From contig JAJEKV010000232.1 in NCBI GenBank assembly GCA_021234155.1, positions 122,001-186,000 on the forward strand: a DNA stretch of 64,000 nt, given 5' to 3'. Positions 56,763-64,000 of this stretch are shown here, in pieces. Both the position numbers and the translations under genes were made by a program. Each line of letters opens with the position of its first letter. The first letter of the stretch is position 1. Source of the DNA: Isoetes taiwanensis (taxonomy: Eukaryota; Streptophyta; Lycopodiopsida; Isoetales; Isoetaceae). The notes under the pieces were generated by a model that had not been told where the DNA came from, did no database searches, and was given only the letters and a program-made list of their open reading frames with translations.

Positions 56763-57448
56763 TCATTGCACCAAATGTTTACATGTGGCAAATGAGAGTA
56801 ACAATATATCAAGATATATTAATAGCTTTCTATTCAAACCATCCCCTGAATCTGTTTGTACTTTTTTGAATACAATTATGAAGAACCTTGCATGCAAGCC
56901 TAAAGGCATAGGATCACAACAGTGAGCAGCCAATGAAGGATTAATAAAACTGCATGCATAATCTACCAAATATGTTATGGAGTAAACGGAGAGCACCACC
57001 TTGAAATTCTGAAAAGGCTAGTAGCATTATATTGTATGATGCAGATTGAATGATTGTTCAGGATCAACAAAGCCATATAAACCATATTTTAAATAATTAG
57101 CCTATTTCATTTCATTTCATTTATCAACTAGGATCGATTTCATATCAATAGTACAAGAGCACCTAAGAAATGTACACAGACCTGGATTGAAGCTTCTATT
57201 TATATAACTTGAGAGGAAAATGCCGTTGTCATGTCCAGCTTTGCACAATATCATTATTAATTCTAACTTCCGCCATTCAGAATAAAATTCAGAATAAAAT
57301 ACAGAGGGCCATTCAGAATAAAATACAGAGGGCTTTGCCATGCTTTCCTGTATATGTAAGTAACATATTCCGGCAATAGCAAATCAGTAAAAAAACTTAG
57401 TGTGCTCTATCATAAACTGGTCATTATCATGCACACATAAATCCCACC

Positions 57449-57976
57449 TTGGCACCAGGGCCCCAAGCTTATTTGCTTGCCTCATTATCCAGGAACAAGC
57501 TTGTAGCTATTGCATCAATTCGCCGCGGGGTCCCCGTGTGTCACGGATTGAGGCAGGGTAGATGGCGGCCGTAATTGGCGAAGCGAGACTATGTGCACAT
57601 TTGCCGATTCTGGGTTATTGAAGATGAAAACCATACTCTTCCGAGGTTGCCCCTTTTGAGATAGTCCGGAATCATTTTTTTACCTTAGCATTCCATTCCA
57701 CGCTTCCACAACCTCTCAGAGCACCATCTGTGCATGACATGGCATTATACATACTTGAGGTTCTAGATAAACATCTGCAATTACTGAGCCCTCGGTAGTC
57801 ATTATCTCCGCTTGTCTAGTATCATCATTGCGCCAAGGTTTTTCCTTGAAAACCTTTCGGCGAGGGTTTTAATCCTAGTAGTAATGATTGTACTAGCCCA
57901 TTGTATGGGTCCCATGACCTATTGGTCTCCGTGGACGTTAAAAAAACTATTCTATTATATTCTATTCTATTAATTA
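57449..57976 (+). mobile_element. 5'-truncated LINE fragment (copy 2, plus strand)
   Basis: Counterpart of 53782-54316. The conserved C-terminal domain is more degraded (ATTCTGGGTTATTGAAGATG keeps the VIEDEN region). The hairpin at 57817-57891 has a damaged left stem (ATTGCGCC against ATTACTGC). Confidence 0.85.
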
Positions 57977-58611
57977 TGTTGATGCTCATCAATGTGCAGC
58001 CTGGATCCAAATCCAAGACTGCAATAGAAACAAAAATCGAAATTAAAGGCATCACAGTACCTTTTATTATTCCAACTTCGGATCAAGTTGCAGGTGAATG
58101 AAATAAAATGTAATGTGTAGAATCACATGCAACATTTTTTCCTTGTACACAGCGCTAAAGTTGCCTTATTGGCATCTCATTATCTCCTTATCTATCCTAT
58201 TTTGAGCAGTACTAATCCACTGAAGTAGCAAGAGTAGCATAAGGATGTGCCATAAGAGGTCGCTTCCATATCCAAGAGAGAGACACAAATATATGAAGCA
58301 TTATGCGGCGATATTAGGTATCAAAAAATACAACGATGCAAATATTAAGGCTTTTCATAAAACATGGAGATATACTAACCCATTATCAGCCACACCTTGG
58401 CCACATCTTTGCATGCACATAGATTAACCAGGCAACATCGTAAGTAAATGTATATGTATGTTTAAAAACAAGATATCCCAACAAATAGAGGGGTTTTGGG
58501 ATGCAAGCCTTAAGAAGGGCAAGTGGCACTAGAAATAGGTAAAAGCTCTTACGCAGATATCAAATGACTTTTGGAAATAAGCACCTTGTGAAAAATGTGA
58601 CACATGGGGTA

Positions 58612-58733
58612 GATAACGTCCTCTCGAGGAGTTATGGGCCAAGAAATTGGCCAGTGGCCATGTATTACACGAAATTCCTCGCCGTCTGACGCGAGGCCAT
58701 TTTTGGCCCATAACCTCAGGGGAGGGCGTTATC
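58612..58733. repeat. Fold-back element, ~40-bp inverted repeats
   Basis: 58612-58652 and 58695-58733 are imperfect inverted repeats (GATAACG ... GTTATGGGCCA against TGGCCCATAAC ... CGTTATC) around a 42-base loop. It is a MITE-like or hairpin structure of about 120 bp. No target duplication was identified. Confidence 0.75.
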
Positions 58734-60530
58734 GCCTTAACGCCCTTGGCCGAGGCATTTGATGAGCCGCCATAGCCAAGCTTGGCAGCCCGCGACCGCA
58801 TTCCAAGCAAGAAAAACAAACTAAATGTAAGTCTATGTTTTCTAAATAGAACATGTGAGGCGCGCAGGGGGGCGGATTTAAGCGAGTAAGGAAAGTTGAC
58901 GGCCTGGGGAGGCATAAATGAGTCGGATTCACGAGAATCGGCAATTTTGGGGCATTCGCGATGGAGAAGTCGGACTGTATTTCATTTTCCGCGCTTCGAC
59001 CTCCATTTCCCTAAGCTTTACGTGGAATCATCGAAATCATCGAAGATTAGAAATCATCTGAAAAAATCTGAAACAAAAGCGAAGCAAAAAGATTTTTGAC
59101 CTTTTGCTTGTGATGCAAGAAAAGGGTGGGGCGGGCGAGTTTAGGCCCTGCAAAAATGAAATTCCAAATACGAAAATCAACACTTAGAAGCGAAAACAAA
59201 AATCGGATCATTTCAACCAAGCATTTGTGTCGGATTATAACAAGCATTTCAAAGAGGGCTTACTTTTACACTGGCTAGCATCAAGGTTGAGTTTGCAAGC
59301 CTTGGGAACATGAGAGCCTCCCGAGTTGCATTAAGATTTAATCCGTGGCAAAGACCGCCTCCTCCGCTAGAGAGGCCGGAATAGAGGCAGGCCGGGCTTT
59401 CTGTTCCAGAAGAGTTTTCTTTGCGCAAATAGCTCCGAAAATCTTGCATCTTTGTTCTTGAAATAGAGCCCACTCAGTATGAGCATCCCGAACACCAAAA
59501 TCGGGGAAAAAGGAAGCGCCTAGAGGTCGGCTATGACTTGGAGGTGCGGCTATGAGGTAGGAGGCCTGGCTATAAAAGCGACCTTTTGCGATCTACCACG
59601 ACAAAGTCTTTGCCTGGACAAAAAGCGCGTGGCAGCGGGAAGAGGATGTTATGGACATAACATCTATGTTATGGCCATAACATTGGGCCACATGTGTTAC
59701 TTTGGGTATAACTTCTTGAAATCGACGGCTAGGATTCAATCCTACGGCTAAATGCAGAGGCCAAGGACGTTAAGGTACGAGCTTATGTTATGTCCCTCCA
59801 CAAATTTTAATACTTTAATGTTATCAATGGATCAATTATAATATGGACCTTAGGCACATGTTTATTTTCTTTTATCTAGCACCTAGCTAGAATTCATCAT
59901 AATAGAATTCCACATATAAAGCCTTTCTGTACACATGTCACATACATTGGAATCAGAATATATATCAGAGAAGATGATTTAAGATGTGCACATATCTTTA
60001 TGTCTACAAGAAATTTATCGCGGCGACCTTATCTCTTTCCGACATCCCTATGCTAAGAAAAAATGAGTCGGTAAAGAGGAATATTTGCAAATTAATTCAT
60101 CGTACTCTTTTTTTTTTCCCATATGTGCATCCAAGGGGCGGCTTGTTGTTGGTGTTACATTTTGAAGATATTTTCTTAGAAATAAAGTATTAACATTTGA
60201 TATAGTAAACCAATGCCTACATTACTTAGCTATTAATTAGTTATTTTGAGCAGATTTGAATTGGTAGACTCTGGGGCTTGCATCTTAATTGCTTTTAAAC
60301 GTTTTATGCCAAAGATTTAAAAAGAAGTTCGGTTAGGAACAATTACTCAAAAAGGCTCGATTAAAATGTTCAAGTATTTAGCTTAACATTTCTCTAATCC
60401 TCTTAATTTATGTGTCTTGCAGTTTATCTTCATCTGACCATGTCAGCCTCCGTCCAATATTCCCCTGTTTTGCCCCTTTTCCCTTTGTTCCACCCGGTAT
60501 TCTGTTAGTCAAGGTTATCTACCATTTTGT
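58734..60530. other. Intergenic, nothing recognised except palindromes
   Basis: Several open frames have no recognisable domain. A poly(T) run lies near 60110. Confidence 0.4.
59646..59683. repeat. Two adjacent 18-bp palindromes
   Basis: ATGTTATGGCCATAACAT (59666-59683) is a perfect palindrome. ATGTTATGGACATAACAT (59646-59663) differs by one base. They are two bases apart, in a stretch that also contains ATGTTATGTCC near 59783. Confidence 0.85.
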
Positions 60531-60539
60531 AGTCCGAAA

Positions 60540-60965
60540 GTAACGAGGAAGAGCTCAAGCATACTGTTAGCACTACTCTTTTCCTTACCTCAGATTTCAA
60601 GGTTTACTTCTTCGACCTAGAAATAGTCCGCCCCAGAATTTCTTCCTCAGTTCGGGAAGATTTGGAGCAACCCCTCAACTATGCGAGAAATTATCTGCAG
60701 ATATTCTTCCGTCTTGCATTCAAAGGGCAAACCACCTTGATTCCGGCTTGATTGTGGTGGATGATATTAGAAAGCTGTGGGAAATTAATCTGGGTCATAA
60801 AAATCGGAGCTTCAAAATATTGCTACGTCAATTTTACCTACAGATTCTTTCTGGTCCAGCACGTCTCTTTCCAGCTTATTGTAAGGAAGAAAGCCATGCT
60901 AGTTCAACGCCAGAATTATGGCGACCAGGTATCTCATGCCATTGCAAGATTGGTAACACGACCTT
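60540..60965 (+). other. Coding-like segment, not assigned
   Basis: Several frames on the plus strand give long hydrophobic and regular peptides (FFDLEIVRPRISSSVREDLE; YGDQVSHAIARLVTRPS). They are interrupted by stops in each single frame. It may be a decayed exon; no family recognised. Confidence 0.3.
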
Positions 60966-61497
60966 CTAAAAAAATATACATGTTTTAAAAGCCATTGTGC
61001 CCTTCCGTTTGGAAGGAATTGTCGCAAAGGAAATGGGCGTAAATTTGAAATACAAGAGCACTGCTTATGACCATACCAAAACTTCGCGAGTTTTTTCACG
61101 GCAGATGCCCTCTCCTGTGCTTGTAGCTACAGAAAATTGAAGCATGGAAAACTTCTTTGCTTCACCCCTGATCTTACATATGCCTTCGATCTCCTCTGTT
61201 GTTTGATAGGGCAATTGCAGGAGCGTAGTTCAGGTTGAATGTGGCCGAAAGGGATGGTGCTTTTCTTTTATATAGGTCGTGCCTGAAAGCTCTAATCCCG
61301 CTCGATATGGCATCCAACATAAGAGACTGCATTTGCCAAGCATCGAGCATTCGCCGGAGAAGATTGTCCCTAAAAATACGTGTCATACAAGCATTAAAGT
61401 AGATTGCGGCACGGAAAAAATAGAGAGGAACAAAAACAAAAATGAAAAACTACAAACTGGATTACATATGTAGAGATAAGAAAAGAAAAAAGAAAAA

Positions 61498-61564
61498 AGA
61501 AGAAAGAAGAAAGAAGAAAGAAGAAAGAAGAAAGAAGAAAGAAGAAAGAAGAAAGAAGAAAGAA
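61498..61564. repeat. Microsatellite (GAAGAAA)n
   Basis: About nine copies of the 7-bp unit GAAGAAA, flanked by imperfect purine-rich repeats from 61480 to 61585. Confidence 0.95.
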
Positions 61565-61956
61565 AAAATAAAAAGAAGAAGAAGAGCAAAAATTTGGAAA
61601 GTTTGAATAATATGGAATCATAGAATAATATGAACCAATGAGAAGGAAATGAAAAGTTGAACTTCTACGATGCCATATTATCGTGCAAATTTTTGTTACA
61701 TGGGTATGCTTTACAAGGTGAGATTCTTTTACTTATGTATTGGTACATTGGAAAAAGGTAAGATGGGACATGCATGGTATTCTTCCTAAAAACCTTGACT
61801 CTTTTGCTCGTATTAAAAGCTTGTGGTCTTATGTGCCGGATTCATTTAATATGGACATGTTTCGGTGGCAAAACTCCATGCTCATATGAATATGCATAAA
61901 CAGATGTGAGACGCTCACACTATCTCCCCCCGATTTGGCTTATTAAACAAATCGCT

Positions 61957-62022
61957 GGAAACCCTTCCGGGGTTCAATATGGAAACCCTTCCAGATTTCC
62001 ATTGAACCCCGGAAGGGTTTCC
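61957..62022. repeat. Perfect 22-bp inverted repeat hairpin
   Basis: 61957-61978 (GGAAACCCTTCCGGGGTTCA then AT) is the exact reverse complement of 62001-62022. The 22-base loop contains another GGAAACCCTTCC (61981-61992). Confidence 0.95.
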
Positions 62023-62284
62023 ACTAAAACTAGAATTTTTTGGGTGAAGATATCCGCCCTTAATTAATGACTAGAATTAAATTCCTACGGCTATTTTTAA
62101 TTAGGCTTTTTAGGAAGGATTTTTTTTCTCTCACCTCTTCTCCGACGATTTTGCTTCTGAAATTGGCAATCCGATTTGCTTCTGAAATTGGCGAATCGAT
62201 TCAAGGAAGGGTTTCATGGCAAGGATTCAAGGAAGTATTTCACTGGCGATTCAAGGATTCAGGGAAGCGTTTCTGTGAAGGAAG

Positions 62285-62342
62285 CAAGGAAGCGTTTCAG
62301 TAGCATCAATCGGCAAGGAAGCGTTTCAATAGCATCAATCGA
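62285..62342. repeat. 29-bp tandem repeat, two copies
   Basis: Both units contain GGAAGCGTTTCA and TAGCATCAATCG. Related GGAAGCGTTTC or GGAAGTATTTC words occur from 62205 onward, giving a loosely repetitive coding-like frame. Confidence 0.85.
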
Positions 62343-64000
62343 CAGTTTCTGGAGATGTTTTTCTCTTCTTTGTGATGAAGATCGTCATCCTAGACGCATC
62401 AGGAGTTTTAGGTTGTCAAAATCAATTTTGCGCCCTAACTTAAAGTTTTGCCCTGTCTTCTATTTTCCTCATGAACTCGGCCCTTCTGTGTTAGAGTTGA
62501 ATACGAAAGCATGTAATTAGATATCTAAGAATAGCTTAAGACCACCGGCTTTGCCCAGAAATCCTTGTCATTTTTCCCTAAAATCTAGTTTTTTTTTTCT
62601 TTTCCACTGCCATTCATTTGTCAGCTCTTGATGGGCGATTCAGATCGTGCATCATGCATTGCCGTTTTGAGGTATGTATTAGGAAAAAAGCTGCTCCATG
62701 ATTTCTGAGTTCTTCTTACAGTTTCATCAGGGACTTGTTATATTTGCGAGGAATATGCACATGGCCAGTACCAGCGGGATGTGTTTCTATGATATACTGC
62801 TGCAAATCTGAGGTTGTTTTTCTTACATGTTTCTAGGACATTTTTCTTTTCTTATATTGTATCTTATATTCCTGACTTTATATTTATTTCTAGTTAAGTT
62901 AGATGATTGTGTTGATAAAAGATTGCCATGGTCACGGGGGGTCTTTGGTAGATGCTTTATGCTTATATGCTATTAGAGAGAGTGCAAACTATGCATTGAC
63001 CTCTTTTACTAGTCTAGTCACTCTTACAATCTCTCTGTTCATTTCAAGGTAGGTTCTTCTCCTTTGACGTTTATCTGCTATTAGGCGTCATTCTCATCAG
63101 ATCTGCTTTTAAAAGGGTTCCTGGCAACTAACCATTATGGCATTACACTCTGTTGCGGTATTTCTATAGAGATAATGTGCTTGGTCTTGCTAGAAATCTA
63201 GTTTATATTCACTAGCAACATTGTAACAAGACATTGGGCTTGAGACTTTTATTGCCAGTAGACATATCATTTTCTCATGTTCAAACTTACCTTCTACTTT
63301 CTGCTTCGGATAGGTCAGTTCTAATTTTGGAATGTTATCTTAGCTTCAGGTAATCTTTTGTTGATAGTATCAAAGAAAGGGCTTTTCACCTTTACTCTAA
63401 GGGTAGTATCCAAAGCTACATTGGCCAATGACCAGAGTTGTCAAAAGAGCGGAAATAAGCTCTCTTTTCCGGTAACTCTTTCTTGATGATTTCTAGGCCT
63501 TGAGTTAATAAAAGCGCCTATCTTGCTTAACAACATTCTAGAATAGAGCGCCCATTTTTCTTAACAACATTCTAGAAGCATTTCTTAGCTATTAGACCAG
63601 GATATGATGTTCATACTTTCCTGGTTTAATTAGCAAAGTGAATATTGTAAAAGCACATAAATTCATTGCCACAAGCAAACTTAAATGGTTTGGTCTCTTT
63701 TGGCCCGACAACTAGAAAGGATTTGCAAGATGAAATTGTAATTTCCTAGCTTTAGAGGCCTTAAAGTGGATGAGCTTATTGATGCGCTTATTTCCAATTC
63801 TTTGAAACCTTTGCAATCTCTATTAGCAGCTGCCTAATTATGTTTTAGTAATAGTTGTTTGTGGAAACAATGGAAATACTACTATACTAGGGTTCAAATC
63901 CCTTGGTGCCTTGAACTTCAGAAACTCAATCATCAATGTTTTGATAAATGCAGCCATCAATGTTTTCATGAACCAGTCATTAATGTTTTAACAGATAAAA
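62343..64000. other. Right end of window, no gene recognised
   Basis: AT-rich sequence of intron-like composition. No exon with similarity to a known family was seen. Confidence 0.4.
63514..63577. repeat. 30-bp direct repeat pair
   Basis: 63514-63543 and 63548-63577 share CTTAACAACATTCTAGAA and a GCGCC(T/C)AT start, separated by four bases. Confidence 0.85.

Larger units (their letters stand above)
54558..58214. repeat. 3.66-kb direct tandem duplication, copy 2
   Basis: It runs from TAATTGACAACATGGACTTT to TTTTGAGCAGTACTAA. The junction with copy 1 shares a short GTACTAA motif. It includes the same pair of LINE fragments as copy 1. Confidence 0.95.

Noticed and set aside
61383-61621. Phe/Ser/Leu-rich membrane protein frames
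   Set aside because: They are translations of the (GAAGAAA)n microsatellite.

Overview
This window looks like a large, repeat-dominated nuclear genome of a land plant. Every recognisable element is of plant type: an L1-type LINE, a Copia element primed by initiator tRNA-Met, chromodomain Gypsy elements, MITEs, and decayed host genes with plant relatives (a HemN/HemW-like oxidase, a CCCH-type protein C-terminus, a WAK-like EGF exon, a VDLK-type protein kinase). I cannot name the species. The LINE fragments at 51.7-58 kb resemble sequences I associate with seedless plants, but that is only an impression. No rRNA, tRNA or CRISPR was seen, and no long intact host gene.

Layout. 0-14.4 kb is a nest: an L1-type LINE (about 365-6096) lies against a Gypsy gag-protease (6097-7412). 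That Gypsy is split by a complete minus-strand Copia element (7413-14240, 5-bp target duplication AAGGA) and resumes for about 150 bp at 14246. The Copia reverse transcriptase is itself split by a 1.2-kb tandem-dimer insertion (9523-10730). 14.4-20.6 kb is one arm of a large inverted duplication with an internal 2.5-kb tandem duplication. 20.6-27.6 kb is a degraded minus-strand chromovirus (Gypsy 2) carrying a MITE. 30.2-31.8 kb holds a minus-strand protein kinase pseudogene; its 5' end and upstream region (to 33.5 kb) and a more distal segment (36.5-38.4 kb) form the second arm. Between these two parts of arm 2 is a 3.1-kb insertion (33.46-36.54 kb) with transposon-like ends that carries a full-length but frameshifted HemN/HemW-like coding region. 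38.6-46 kb has LINE 3' ends, AT-rich repeats and minisatellites. 47-49.2 kb has host gene remnants. 50.9-58.2 kb is a 3.67-kb direct tandem duplication, each copy holding two head-to-head LINE 3' fragments. 58-64 kb is mostly featureless apart from several small palindromes and short tandem repeats.

Two cross-cutting observations matter. First, LINE tails of at least three sequence types share a conserved loop but have different, self-complementary stems, which suggests a functional 3' RNA hairpin. Second, duplicate copies within the window (Copia LTRs, the 3.67-kb repeat) agree almost perfectly except at clustered places, many at CTG/CAG/CCGG-type motifs. This pattern fits residual basecalling error at methylated CHG sites, so many frameshifts called here may not be real.
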